NCBI GenBank assembly: GCA_010093515.1
Contig: MU001679.1
Span: 513,474-577,473, forward strand
DNA: 64,000 nucleotides
DNA from: Lineolata rhizophorae
Lineage: Eukaryota; Ascomycota; Dothideomycetes; Lineolatales; Lineolataceae
Direction: 5' to 3'
Below are positions 46,874 through 58,982 of this stretch, in pieces (the first letter of the stretch is position 1; every line of letters begins with the position of its first letter). A program made the translations under genes and the position numbers. The notes under the pieces were generated by a model. The model saw only the letters and a program-made list of their open reading frames with translations, did not search any database and was not told the DNA's origin.

Positions 46874-48989
46874 TTATTGAGAATTGTCTGACGCCCCGTT
46901 CGTCAACTTTTCCTTCATTTTTTGTAGACTCGCCTCTAAAACCGCAATTTTGAGGTCCTTGTCATGCGAGAGCTGTTCCCAGAATACCTCCGGCATTACG
47001 AGATTATACATGTCGAAACGCTCTGCTAAAAAGTCTAGAACGTACTCCTTCATCACGGGCTCGCACTCATCTTCGAATCCTGGTGTCTTCCTAGACCACA
47101 AGCATCGTGCCAGCAGAAGGGCGTCTTTCAGCGGCCAGTCATCGAACATAACTATTTTCTGGAAGGCGAGCAGAATGATATCCATCAATTGGAGTTGGGC
47201 TGCCACAAGGTAGACCCTGCTGAGGAACGGGAGCAACTCTTGACCTCTTAGGTCATGCTTTGTAACAGATTCCAGTTCATCGTCGCCGGACGAATTTTTC
47301 ACAATCTTGGGTGTGAATTCGCCCTCGCGCAGAAACTGAGCGATCGGTTCAAAATGCAAGCCGGGGATGCTCCAGCTCTTTCGCACGTCAAAGAGGATAC
47401 CGCTGTCTGCTGTATATTCGAACTCCTTTACGATATGGCCGTGCGCTTTCAGACTCTCGAGTGGCAGGATGAAAAACTCAGGGGTATCTTTGCCCACAAT
47501 GACCGTAACTACGTTCGGGCCTGCGTTCGGGCTAATGAAATAGTCAATGTCGCTGATTTCGGCTGTCTACATCGCGAGAATCAACTTACATTTTGATTAT
47601 GTCTTTGTTGTCTGGCTTAATGATACGTAGGGGTTGCCCACCGTTTGAAGGCACATCGAATCGCACTCCCTCCCTAGCCTTGCTCGTAGTTTTGGCCTCG
47701 CTCGGCGTCTCGGCGAAATTGCCAGTTTGCTTATTCTTGTTGTCGTCTGGAACTTCGATCATTTCGGGCATCTCTGACGACTTCTTGGAGCGCTTGTCTC
47801 TATTGGGAACCTCAACTTGGTTTGGGTTCTCCACCTCGGTATTGAGGCGCTTCTTGCCTTTGATGTCTTCAACGGCTGGAGTGTCTTCAGGCTTTGTCGA
47901 GCTCGCGATGAGATTCTTGTGTTTCATGGCGCTCGTGACGGGCTTAGCTTGTGTTGGCATCCTATATATATGTCAGCATTTCTAACACGAGGAAAGGATA
48001 GGTGCCAAATACTTTTCTAGTCCCGTAGTAAATGAGCCAACGGGACGCTCTTTTGGGCGTTCTCCGATGATTTCCAGCTCATCTTTGTCCAGAGATGCAA
48101 TCACTCCGGAGGGCGGTTCGTCCGTGTCTTCGGTTTTGACGTAGGGCAGGCCTGGAATTCCTCCATACTCGGTGTCGTCGCTCGGACATGGGGAAGGCGG
48201 AGGTGAAGCAAACTCCACTCGCTTCTTTCGAGTTGCCGTGTCCTTCTTATTTTGAGCAGCCCTACCCGCATTCCTCTTTGAAGTAGTGCTTCCAGCGGTT
48301 TTCTTTTGGGTAGCGGTTCCCGCGGGTTTCCTAGGCGCACGGACTCTCTTCTTTCCTGTTTTATTGTCTTCGGTTGGACGACGTTCGGTCTGCCCCTGGA
48401 TCGGACTCTTCCCTTTCTTATCATCTTCAAGTGGAGGGCCCTCGGGTTGTTGGGGGTTCAGGTCGCCTACATTTCCCAGCATGGGCTGTTGTTGACTCTC
48501 ATAAGTAGTAGTAGAACTCACGAATTCCCTCGAGAAAGTCTCCCACCGCGTAACTTGGGACTGAAATGGAGAAGCAGGCCCAGAATATATCGAACCCATG
48601 CCTCGCGAGGCCACTGCGGTATTAGAAGTCACGCCTTCTTGAGGGCGGCGGGTTTGGCGTAGAAACTCGCCCCAGTACTCGATTTCCGGAAATGCATGTT
48701 CCATTACAAACTGGTGAGCCTCCCAAATGTCTTTTGCACCGTGCTCTTCGAACTGAGCACGGTGGCTACAAAGGTACTCGTCGCTGTACTCATGGAGTGA
48801 ATCGACATGGACCCAGACGAACACCATCTTTCCGACCACGAGCACGCATTTATAATTTCCGGCCGGCTTTTCGTCTCGGAAGTTTGAGGGGATCTCAGGC
48901 CGGTCTGCGGGATAGATGACGGCCGGCCGCATGAAGCGGTCTCCAGCTCCTTTGATAAGGACGTAATCGCCAGGTTGAAGTTCATTCAT
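46874..48989 (-). CDS. PWWP domain plus BTB/POZ-like domain protein
   Basis: Exon 1 is 48989-48013; an intron of 51 bases follows (GTATTT...TATAG), then exon 2 from 47961 and exon 3 to 46874. Start chosen at the ATG at 48989. Residues ~3-65 look like a PWWP fold: LQPGDYVLIKGAGDRFMRPA, VIYPADRPEIP, then YKCVLVVGKMVFVWVHVDSL. The middle is disordered and basic. The last ~220 residues resemble a BTB/POZ domain with following helices (VVTVIVGKDTPEFFILPLES, FLSRVYLVAAQLQLMDIILL) and end in a short coiled coil. The exon 2/3 join is uncertain: a 64-base intron (47626-47563) or a 37-base intron (47589-47553) both keep frame; the first gives 666 residues. PWWP domains bind methylated histone tails and DNA, so a chromatin adaptor is plausible. 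Two separate genes are unlikely because the BTB part has no start codon of its own. Confidence 0.65.
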
Positions 48990-49539
48990 ACTTGATGAGA
49001 CCACGAGGTTGGCCCTGGGCTATAGGGAGTAGGATGATGCAGAAATTTGCTGGGTGGCAATCTTTAACCGTAATAGCTCTAGGTATAGTCGTTCCGAAGC
49101 AGTGCGGCAAAATGGAGGAGCAAAGACCTAGATAAAGTATGTAGTTACGAACTGGGTTTAACAAGTATGAGGCCTAGGTGGCAGGGTTGAAGCTCTCAAT
49201 ACTTACGGCGTCTAGGACCGCTTCCGCGTCGGAGACATAGCACCAGCACCACAGCTGGGTTCAGGCTCGCAAAGAGGCCAGCGCCAGAGCACGTGGTGTT
49301 ACAAGCCTGCCCTCTGAGGGTTTAGGTGGAAAGCTAAAGTTGCTGATGAAGGAAGCTTAGAGGTCTGGGAGCCACAGATTGGTGGAGCAGACTTGGTAGG
49401 AATATGGTTGGAAATGGAAAAGTATGACTGACGGATCAAGGCGGATAAGCCTTTAACGCAAGTTCATGCGGTTGTTTTGAAACGCTTCCCGCTGAGGCGG
49501 CGAGTTGAAGTGCGGGCTTGAGCGACGTGGTTAACGGCG

Positions 49540-50080
49540 GACTTAAACAGTGAACTTGAACAACATAAGGGGGTGAAGGTACTGGGCGGCGGGATTCGAC
49601 GATGTAATTGTTCGACGGGATGAGGCGGCGATTGTTAAGTCTCTCGGCGCAGGGCGCTCTTGGATAGTGAGCTTCAACAGTAGACTTAGATAAGATTGAA
49701 CAGCAGAGTTAAACGCTGTAATTTCGCACCGAGTGTGGATTACACTGGGAACTCTCGGCGCAGGGTGGAGGGGAATAGGGAATTTGAAAAGTGGGATCAG
49801 ACAGGATCAAACAGTGAGACTAGACGATGTCATTGTGCACCGAGTGCGGATTATAGCAGAGACTTGGTGCAGGGCAGATTTCAATAGTAAACTTGGAGAG
49901 TGGGGATAGATAACAAGATTTAACAGTGAGATTAAACGATGTACTTATACATTGAGGTTTGAGTTTCTTGGCGGGCGGCGGACTGGAATAGCGAACTTGA
50001 AAAGTTGAACTAATACAACAAGATTAAAGGTAATATTAAAACGATGTAATCGCACGCTGAATTTTGGTGCAGGGTAAATA
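49540..50080. repeat. Degenerate ~110 bp tandem repeat (minisatellite), about five copies
   Basis: A motif of the form ACGATGTAAT recurs at 49601, 49715, 49826, 49938 and 50043, with spacings of 114, 111, 112 and 105 bases. Around each copy lie related blocks: a GATTAAACAGTGAGATTAAAC-like lead, a CGCACCGAGTGCGGATTA-like block, a CTTGGTGCAGGGC-like block and a GAACTTGAAAAGTGGG-like block. Copies are clearly diverged, so the array is old. No coding potential follows the repeat period. It lies in the spacer between the PWWP-BTB gene and a membrane protein gene. Confidence 0.75.
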
Positions 50081-50577
50081 GCTTATAGTGTAGGGGACTG
50101 CCAGGGTTGAAGAACTGAATACCGCTATATCGTCTACGCAAGCGTGCATGAAGCAGCACACCGAAATTTTCCGTGTGTCTAGGATATCCTGGAGACAAAT
50201 GGAATTGCTTATCATTGTAGAACGCGAAGTCTGGCTCAGAGCTACAGCGTAGGTAAGAATTATGAACCGACATAGAAGATATTATGGTTCCCACGAGTAT
50301 GTTGCCTGCAAACTGAACTTACATTAAATTAACCTATGAATGTATCGTGCTTTAGTATCATTTTTCACATGCAAGCTAGTCATGAGACGAGAAAGCCCCG
50401 AGACAAAACTTTCAGTCAAGTCTAGGCTGAAATGTCGAATAGTTCATCAAATGTTGTAACATTGCATTACAACAGGCAAGGCTACGGAGGTGTGACATTA
50501 GGGTGCGAGTTACTCTAACAAGCTGTACCAGCAGAACTTCAGGAGAGATAAAGAAATCATCAATTAGCTGCTTGTCC

Positions 50578-51804
50578 CTAGGCCATGGTGACATATAGCA
50601 GTCCCAGCACAATTATGCAAAGCATAAACAGGACCAGTTCCCTCCATTCTATAAGCCTGAAGTTAGCTGAGAGAACAAGCACTGAAGCTGGTTCAGTTGA
50701 GTTCGAAGCTGAGTCATCGTCATCTTGAGGTACGGGCACTGTCCTTGCCGGCGGAAGAGCGAGATCCTCAGATCCAGACAAGGAGTCTCGGAGCCTGCTT
50801 AGAGAACGCTGGAAAAGGTATGTCACTACTGCCAGCCCAGAGACGTAGAGAATGACCGTAACCATGTGCCTGTAACCAAATAAAGCTGGGTTGAGGAAAT
50901 CATAAGCGGCCTCGCCGGTGATAGGCTTGGCAAGGCTGGCCCAGGAGAAATAGAGAGCGCAAGCAGATACGGTAATGGCAGCATGTAGCCAAGCAGGCTA
51001 GTGTGATGTTAGCGATTGTAGCATAACGACGCATATTGTACGTTGTGACGCACCTCTTGTGGTGGTAAACTATTCAGCCCAAAAATCTCCACAAGTGCCA
51101 GCGATGGTGTTACTTTGTGGACATTGATTTCCATGAACTTGTCAAGCCTATGGGGAGGCTCTAAATTACAGCTGGAATTTGACAACTTCCCAAACATGTC
51201 CGCCGCTGTCTGGCCCCGCACATCTTGTGGCATTCCGGGAATCAACTCCGTCAGACCAATGGCGCCCATGAGAAGGGGGAATGTGGTTCCCAGCGAATAC
51301 AATACGGAGAACATTTCGCGTCCAAATCTTCCTCCGCCCGGAATACTGATCGCACTGCGAATGCGGTCACGCAGGAACGGATTGTGACTGAGTTCTCGGA
51401 GTAGCCAGCGGGCGTCAGCGTTGACGCGGGAAAATATGAGTGCCCATACCTGGTAGTAACCTTCATTAGCAAAACATAAAGCGGAAGATTCAAGGGCGTC
51501 TTACTGCAGTTATTGAATGATACGCTGACTGCAAAAAAAGACACCATGTACTTCCGTAAAAGAAAAGAAGCCCCCTTCGACATGTAAAGTTCACTTCAAA
51601 AATAAAGTCAAGGAGCAATAGACTTCCGAGGTAAGCCGCTAAAATCCACCGAACTATCAAAACCGCCCGATCGCCTAAGGGCCTCCACGGTGACTGGCAG
51701 ACGTGGAGGAAAAGAGTATGATCTTCATGTGAATCTTGAGGTGGGCTGTGTTGTCGTTCTGAGTTAGTGCGCTGGTAAAAACGACCTTGAAAGTAGCTCG
51801 TCAT
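50578..51804 (-). CDS. Uncharacterised fungal multi-span membrane protein
   Basis: Three exons: 51804-51505, 51449-51054 and 50997-50578, all phase 0 (donors GTAAGA and GTGCGT), 371 residues. At least six hydrophobic segments are visible: VLIVRWILAAYLGSLLLLDF, GLLFFYGSTWCLFLQSAYHS, MFSVLYSLGTTFPLLMGAIG, ITVSACALYFSWASLA, MVTVILYVSGLAVVTYLFQ and VLFMLCIIVLGLLYVTMA. The overall pattern, with a long loop before NVHKVTPSLALVEIFGLNSL and a short acidic loop before the last span, resembles an unnamed family of fungal integral membrane proteins of about 350-450 residues. No transporter or enzyme motif was recognised. Start chosen at ATG 51804, the first in frame. Confidence 0.7.
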
Positions 51805-53158
51805 TAGGAAGGAAAAGCGCGAAGGATGCTGGTCATAAAGCTTGGGGCGAGAGACGGTCGCCGCTAGTAATGCAAAAAGAATGATGGTGGCCCTTATTGG
51901 CAAACGTAGAATTAGAAATTATTAGGAGGTTTTGCGGGACCTCTTGAGAGAGCAGGTATGTACAGCTTGGAATAGGCCAAAAATTGATATGTTGCAATGT
52001 TTGGGGAACTGCTACTGAATTTCAAATATGATGGCAGTGTTGTGATGTTGCCGTGCTCTTTCCTGCGGAATGAGTGACTACCCATGCGGGAAAGTACGAA
52101 GTAGGGAAGGCGACTACGAAACGGAGCGAAGCATTGAGGCTTGATAAGCTTGCTAAAAACATTGTCCGTTGTTGCGCCGTCCTACCGCCTAACTTAATAT
52201 TCGCGTACTAGCAGGCAGGTAGACTTAAAGACACAACTTCTGAATAAGGGCCTTCTAAATGTTCTACCGGCAGCTCCCGCTATAAGAACACCTCAAAGTT
52301 CTCATTGAGGCATAGCTAGTAGTATGCATGCACTTAGCCGCCTTCATACATACCTTGCGCAAGTGTCTTAGGTTGACGTATGTCAGTTGCAAATAACTAC
52401 CGAAGGGGGTCCACGCTGGTGTCGAGTGCCCTATGCGACGATCTCAAAAGGCTGCGTTAATGGATGGTCAAAGTTGGAAAGTGTGGTCTGAACTAGACCA
52501 AACGATGGCGCAAACGTGGAAGTTGACATTATTTCTAGCTCATGGTGAACTTCACCAATGCCGTGAAATTCGATTGAAGTTAGACAAACTCGTATGCGGG
52601 GGAGGTTGGGGCCCGGAGGAGGGCTGTAGGGCGATTAGGGACCGCACGGACGCTAGTGTCTACGTATCGATTTCTTCAAGCTACTATTCTTCCCTTGCGA
52701 ACAGAGGACGTGAATCAAGAGATGCAAAGCCTTGTCACTCGGCCTCGTGGAGATAAAAGCGACAAGGCATTTTCACTATGCATCAAATAGAAAATGAGGC
52801 GTATTGTTCATAACTCGCCTCAGCTTCGCTTCACAGCGGCATGTATGCATTTGCCAGAAATGGCTACCGGTGTGTATGCGTCTGCAAGGTGGGCTTGCCT
52901 TGGGCTTGCCTTCCAATCATTTCATGTCTTGAAAGTTATGTGACCAACCACCTAGCCCAGAGAGTGCGTTGAATTCAAAAGTTGACGTGGCACAGCTGTG
53001 GAGAGTGCGGGATTTGGTGGCGTTTCGTTCCATTCATTGACGTATAAAACTGTCCCGATACCAACCGTCGAGCTTGCAACTACGTGAGAACTGGTCCGAC
53101 AATACCTTTTCATTTTATATTTCATCTCTATTTGCAAAAATGCTTCAAGTCGCGAAAA
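51805..53158. other. Intergenic region, no gene recognised
   Basis: About 1.35 kb upstream of the membrane protein gene and of the decayed CorA-like gene. The ORF at 52433-52756 (plus, 107 codons) has no domain or supporting signals. Confidence 0.5.
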
Positions 53159-54721
53159 ATGGCCCCCAGTTTTTCGTCGTATAGAGAACGTGTTGCTGCC
53201 AATTGTTACAGGAATCCCTCCCTCAAACATTTGTCTGAATTTCTCAATGCAAATGGACCGCGAAGTTGTCGATTTGCGTCTTTGGAATTTTACACATCTG
53301 GTGACATGTCGCGAGAGACCTATTTGACGGATCTAGCCGCAGTTACAATTCTTGTGGAAAATTGGTCTAGTTCGAGAGGTAGCGTGGCTGGTCGAATATT
53401 GATTGTCCGAGTAGTACCACGACATCCGGCGTGAGATCTTCGACAGTCGTTAGACATAGACCCCATGTTCTTCGCTTCACACCTACATGCAGCAAGAGCG
53501 AAAAAGACAAACAGGCTACCTAGTGTGCCCATGCTGACCTCAAAGTGGAAAGAACTCAGTTTTTTGCATACTCGGTATCCGCGCCCGCTCACATTTTGCA
53601 CAATAGAGACGCCGAGCGGACTTCTATGCGATGCGAATGTCCGTCGAAAGGTTCGTGTCTTACCAGCAACAGCCGATATCGCACCGGGGTCGCTCAAAGT
53701 GGGTTCACCGCCTTCCTCAAGCAGGGCGGCGCAGGAGACGCTTGGATTTGTAAGTTCAAATGGAGCAAGTATGAACGGCCCAGAATAGCTAAGTTTGCCT
53801 AGCCATCTGCCTAGTTGACCCGCCAGTAAAGAACGCATTTTACACTGATGGTAGACGAGTGTGGGGCAAGCCTAAGCCAATTCTTGTCCAATTAGAGCCA
53901 CAACCATTTCAAGGTGGCTATGATGACTTTCTTTCCTCTGCAATGCCATACGAATTCGAAGACAAGAAACGACTAGGCCCACCACGAACCTCGCTCATGG
54001 ATGATCTCACTATTGGAAAAAAGAGATACCACCAGTGTTCAATCCACAACAGCCTTCCGTGATCTCGCTGTCATTCTACCCCCTGAGAGTTATCGCTGCT
54101 GAATGGCAAAGTTTCGCAAACCTCATTCATTATAATGTCCAAGACTACGAGTACAGACCGGACGATCTCCCCACCTGGCCGTCAGCAGAACTCGAGAGAC
54201 TGGAAGCACGTCTTTACGATCTCCAAGGATTGCGGCGAAGGACAACGGACGCACTTTACAAGATTCAGCGGTTGCGCAACACGGTCGAGTTTCACAGCAG
54301 AAAAGATGGGCAATCGTCTCAATCCGAAACCTGGGAAGCACTCCTCGGCGACATCGACAGCGAGGCTGCGAGAATGCGAATGTACGGCGAACGACTAGAG
54401 GCGATGATTCCTACTGAAGCTTCACTGTTACAGGTATTCGACAGCAGACGTTCATTTGCGGAAACAACGAGCATGACCCGGCTGGCCAATCTGGCCTTAG
54501 TTTTCATTCCTATGCAATTCATTTCTGATATTTTTGGTATGTACTGTGAGTGTGAACTGAGTCCGGGGAACAAAATGTTTTGGGTACACTGGGGAATAGG
54601 AATTCTCTTGGTGATCTTGGTGTTTTCTATAACGCCCATTCAAAACAAACTGCAAAGTGGGAGATTGAGAGCAAGCTTAATGCAGCTGCGTTTTAGGCTT
54701 GGTAAAGACAGATTCGGGTGA
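53159..54721 (+). pseudogene. CorA-like Mg2+ transporter, broken by a stop codon and two frameshifts
   Basis: Pieces of a fungal CorA-like protein follow one another in the correct order. Piece 1 (53159-53431) ends in an in-frame TGA at 53432-53434. The same frame resumes with DIDPMFFASHLHAARAK up to RKVRVLPATADIAPG. At the G run 53686-53689 the frame changes: SGFTAFLKQGGAGDAWI is one base out. A normal intron follows (53750-53814, GTAAGT...CCTAG) leading to FDPPVKNAFYTDGRR and QPFQGGYDDFLSS. Near 54013 a second one-base shift occurs before IPPVFNPQQPSVISLSFYPL. The rest is intact: the helix TEASLLQVFDSRRSFAETTS, two membrane spans, and FGMY where CorA has the G-M-N selectivity motif. Two shifts, a stop and a changed GMN together indicate decay. 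Sequencing error could explain a single shift but hardly all. Confidence 0.75.
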
Positions 54722-55398
54722 CTGATATCCACAGGAATTAGGGAAGTTAGACAGCCGCACTTACGCTTGTACTTTCAGGAGTTAGTTCTGAATATGCATG
54801 TACCTAGGAGAACTATGGGCAAAACATTAGCAGTATAAATATCCTATACTGAGGACCATTAAGTCTGGTTTAGCATTTGAGACCTTCTACGTAGACTATC
54901 GTCATGCGGTGCTCACGTGCCCTTCTGTGAAGTAGACGCAGAGTACACGAACAACTTGAATGCTACAATAGACATTTGTTAAGTCTACGCCTAGAAAGTC
55001 TAGGGATTACAAGGCTTTTATCTCAAAACTATGTCGGATCCTAATGCTGATTTGTAATGGTTCACAACCTAGATATGATTGGCCGCCGATGGAGCTTTGT
55101 ACTAGCGAGCTGAAGCGGCTGAGCTCCATCCCTCCTCGTAGCCAGCTGCGCTCTGTTCGCTAAGCCTTTGCACCTCCAATCTGATGAGCTCTCAGCAATC
55201 AGGCATCAGAGCTGATATCTCACCAGTTGTACCCTCGACAATTAGTTGTCGGTGCCACGAAAGAAACATACGTTAAACACTTACTGCCGGACAATTTCAG
55301 AGCTCTGAATTGAGGCCCCTGTCTTTCCACGGCGACTGAAGGTTGGAGCTTATCAGGAGCGAGCGTCAGAAGTGGTGAGCATCGGGCGCCAACGCATT

Positions 55399-56058
55399 AT
55401 GGACTTTCCTTCTAGCGGCCCGTGGGCAGCGCGTCATCGCGTCCTCAACACAGTCGAACTACTTGAAAACATCCTGCTCTTTCTGCCGGATGCAGACCTT
55501 CTCTTCGCGCGCAAGGTGTGCGCTCACTGGCGAGACGTCTCCGAGCAATCACCGCGGATCCGCAACGCTCTGTTCCTCCAGTCTCACAACGGCAGCGGCC
55601 CGTCCCCACCAAGGTCGGACGACGCCAAACCAGCCAATCCCGTCGGCGGCAAACCGCCCTTCGGACTCGGCTACGACGTCAACATGCTGCTGAAGCAGCG
55701 CTTCGAGATCGGGTGGGACCTGACGTTGCACGGCGAGGTGTTGTGGGTGTGCCCGACGCCGGACAAGAGGGAGCATATTCTGGAGGAGCGCGAGCAGTCG
55801 TCGTGGCGGCGGATGCTGCTGGCGCAGCCGCCGCACCCGTTCCGCTACAAGCACCGCTCCGAGGCGCTCAACGTCGACATCTACTTTGACGGCGAAACGG
55901 CCCTCGGTGACGCTGTCGAGCGTATCGACATGATCGATCGCGAGGAGAAGCGCAAGCAGGGCTTCTGGCGCAGCCAGTTGTGCAATGCAGCGAGGAGGAG
56001 GGGCACGGGTACCTATCTAGTTCCGGCGACACAATTGACGCGCGTGGAGGGGACCTGA
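55399..56058 (+). CDS. F-box domain protein
   Basis: Single exon, 219 residues from the ATG at 55399; the in-frame GTG at 55372 is not a credible start. Residues ~13-60 form an F-box: RVLNTVELLENILLFLPDAD followed by LLFARKVCAHWRDVSEQSPR, which should bind Skp1 in an SCF ubiquitin ligase. The rest (HGEVLWVCPTPDKREHILEE, SSWRRMLLAQPPHPFRYKHR) follows a pattern I recall from short fungal F-box proteins with a conserved Trp-Arg-x-Met segment and no WD or LRR repeats. The target is unknown. Confidence 0.82.
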   Translation: MDFPSSGPWAARHRVLNTVELLENILLFLPDADLLFARKVCAHWRDVSEQSPRIRNALFLQSHNGSGPSPPRSDDAKPANPVGGKPPFGLGYDVNMLLKQRFEIGWDLTLHGEVLWVCPTPDKREHILEEREQSSWRRMLLAQPPHPFRYKHRSEALNVDIYFDGETALGDAVERIDMIDREEKRKQGFWRSQLCNAARRRGTGTYLVPATQLTRVEGT

Positions 56059-57282
56059 GAGATGAATTAAGGGGATTGCAGTCTCACAGTTGAAGACTCA
56101 ACTAGAATCTTATATAGATACTAGAAGATAGTTAAGGGAGGGACATTCTATGGTGTACGGAGTTCAATGCTTATTTGCTGGGCTTTGTCGCAAATGTCTA
56201 CCGGATGCTGCGCATCATGACCCTTTTTTCAACCAAGACGTGTTCTGAGTGATCGGGATGACATCGCTTGGTTGCCGTTAACTTGTAGAGTGTTGCCTGG
56301 GACCGTTGTGTATGAATTGAAGCTGAAGGGACTCGGCCTCGTCGGCCAAGCTGAACGTTAGCATCTTGGCTCCCCGGTAATCGGTGCCGGGCCGCTGTCG
56401 GCTTTTATGCGTAGCGCAACGTCGTCCAACTACGGTTCGCCGTGCTTCGTAGTGTTGTTACGATACGGTACGGAGCGTCAACGGCTGCGCGTTGACCGGG
56501 CAAAGCTACGGCAACCGAAGGTCCGGCCGCCAACCAAGGTGCGCCTAACGGACAACTGTTTTATCCCTGTTTTAACGCGCAGTAAGCAAATCCGGTCTCC
56601 GTAATGGCTATGGAACCGACCAGTCAATCGCAGTCGCAGTGTTGGTGGGATGCAGGAAATCTACATATTTACGCAAAACACCAAAACGCTAGCTTGTGGG
56701 GCTGTTGCATGCGGGGAGAAAACGGGAGAGGCCAAGACCGCGTCGCGAGACCTTAATAAGCTGAGGCGGATGACGAGGGAGGCGAAGCCGCCAGGCCCAG
56801 AATAGCAGCGGGAGAGGCAAGTTCCCGGAGAAACGAGGCGCCACCGCGACGCGCAGCCCCCTGTCTCTCTTCCCCATTCCATTTTCGTTGCCCTCACCAA
56901 CACTCTCGCTGCAGCCCACACTCGCTCCTTGCGACTGATTGTTTTCGAGCGCCAGCTACTCTCGTTTCTGCACATTCGTTCGCTATTGCATAATTGCTGT
57001 CTCTAGAATCTAGAGAGGGAGACAAGCCCGCACAGCACGCCCCTTGCACTACCTACTCATCTACCCCTGCCGCCCTAAAACACTCCTCTCCTATCCAAGC
57101 TTTTCAGGAGCCCCAAAGGAGCCAGGAAGGCAGAAACAAACCAAGTCCTACTTTGCCTTGTGCTCAAGTTGCATTTTCCCGTGCTACCCACCCAACCGTC
57201 TTTTTTCCTGAGGGGCCTTTCCGCATCCTTTCGTACCACTGCGTACGAAGCCTCACCTTCACCACCGACTGCCGCTCTCACC
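56059..57282. other. Intergenic region, no gene recognised
   Basis: About 1.2 kb. The right part (roughly 56950-57280) is rich in pyrimidines and probably a promoter plus leader of the DUF7137 gene. No repeat or RNA gene seen. Confidence 0.5.
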
Positions 57283-58329
57283 ATGCGACCCGCCAATATT
57301 CTCGCGACCTGCTTCGCCCTCGTCTCGGTGTCAGCGGCCTCCTGGCCATCATGGGAGGATAACAAGGCCATCCAAGGCATCGAGGAAATGCTCTTCCGTC
57401 GACAGGATGGTACGGTAGCCTTGTCTCGACGTCGACGGGTGTCACCACGTCATTGCAAACATTGGATTTTCTAACAAGGCTGCCCCAACAGATGCCGAGG
57501 AAACCCGATCGTCAAACGAAGACGACAGCGAATCGACCGCCGAACCGACCGTTACGCGAACTCGTGACAGCGAAGATTCCGAGTCTACAAGCGACGCTGA
57601 ATCGACCCGCGCGAGAGAATCCGATGATTCTTCCGCGACCGCCTCGGAAACCGGCGACGATGACGAGGATCCCGAAGAAACTGGTACTGTGACGGGAACG
57701 AAGACCAGCGGGACTGCCGCGGCCACCTCGATAGACGAACGCCTGCCCGCCGGTGGTATCTCGATGGTGACCCCCGCAGTCATCTCCGGTCCGCAGTACT
57801 ACAAAATCGGCGACTACGTCACGTTCGGCTGGAACTACACGTCGCTGAGCGTGACGCCCAAGCACATCGACATCCTCGCGAGCTGCAAGGAGAATGATGC
57901 CACGTACACGCTGGCCGTCAACCAGAGCGCCGAGGAGACAGCCGTGACTTGGGACACTGGCGAGTACCAGGCCACTGCCACGGTGCCGCTGCTGACCGAG
58001 ACGTACACGCTCATCATCTACGATGCCGATAGCAGCATCTCGGCAGTTCCTAGCGCAGGCTACCTTGGCGTGTTCAACCAGTGGACGTTCGGCATGTACA
58101 CGCCGCAGCCTTATGTTCCCCGCAATGGTAAGTTGGCTTACACTAGTCCAAAATAGCAGCCCAGTGCTGGCATATTCTAACCTAGGTAATGACAGAATTC
58201 ACCTGCGCTTCCTGCAACAGCGCCCTGTCTATCGCCGAGCGCCAGACCCTAGGTGTCGTGCTCACCATGGGTATTGTTACCGTGTTTTCGTTCACCTGGT
58301 TCGCTTCCGGCTTCCTAGGACTCCTGTAA
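57283..58329 (+). CDS. DUF7137 cell-surface/membrane glycoprotein
   Basis: Three exons: 57283-57409, 57492-58127 and 58196-58329, 298 residues. The product has a signal peptide (ILATCFALVSVSAAS), then a Ser/Thr/Asp/Glu-rich linker (about residues 43-115) likely to be O-glycosylated. The conserved domain follows: GGISMVTPAVISGPQYYKIG, DYVTFGWNYTSLSVTPKHID, YQATATVPLLTETYTLIIYD and NQWTFGMYTPQPYVP. The last exon encodes EFTCASCNSALSIAERQTLG and a C-terminal membrane span (LTMGIVTVFSFTWFASGFLG). The acceptor at 58195 (GACAG), not the TAG ten bases before, restores the family frame. This DUF7137 arrangement is common in ascomycetes; the function is unknown, with the beta-rich lumenal or extracellular domain suggesting a wall or secretory role. 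Confidence 0.83.
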
Positions 58330-58982
58330 TAACGGCTTTCGATGGCCACGAGGGAGTTCAACGGCTCGATGTTGTCGGGCAACCGTTAAAACTGCATGGC
58401 ACCGGGTTTCGGCGTTTCGAATCATTTCGGCGAAAGAATTAATAGTCTTCCCTTCTATGAAAATACTTTGCGGTCTCTACCTATCTGAACGGCGAGCTTA
58501 TTGTCTATGGTCGCCTTTCGGGAAAGCTGAGGAGCTGGATTTTGGAGGTTCATTTAAGAACTTCGTCTAAGTTGCTCGAGTAGGGTCGGTGCTGGTCAAG
58601 GCGTGCAGATATCTATTTGGCGTTTTTTTGTTTGGCAGAGTCCAGTTGAGTCATAATGGGCGGGTGGCATTTGTAATCGCATTCCGGACCTAGGAAATCG
58701 TAATGGGGAGATGTTTGGATCTACTGAAAGTTTGGAGAACGTTATCATGACAGATAATTGCTGCATAATAGGTATCAATCAAACCAAATTAGTCAGGGCA
58801 GATAGTGCCACGACGGGAAACCGCGTCAAACCGCATACATCCTGCGCTATCAAACCAATCATAGAATGCCTCGCCCCGTATATACCAACGCCCAAGGTAG
58901 CGTGGACACCAGACAATATAGTCCACAAATGACCTCCCAGAACACGTGCTGGGTTTCCTACTGCTCTTCCCAACGACATGCC

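Noticed and set aside
52433-52756. 107-codon plus-strand ORF
   Set aside because: No domain and no splice-supported extension; left as intergenic.
53432-53450. Explaining the CorA-like stop codon by a 36-base intron (GTAGTA...GACAG)
   Set aside because: Too short for a fungal intron and it would not explain the two downstream frameshifts.
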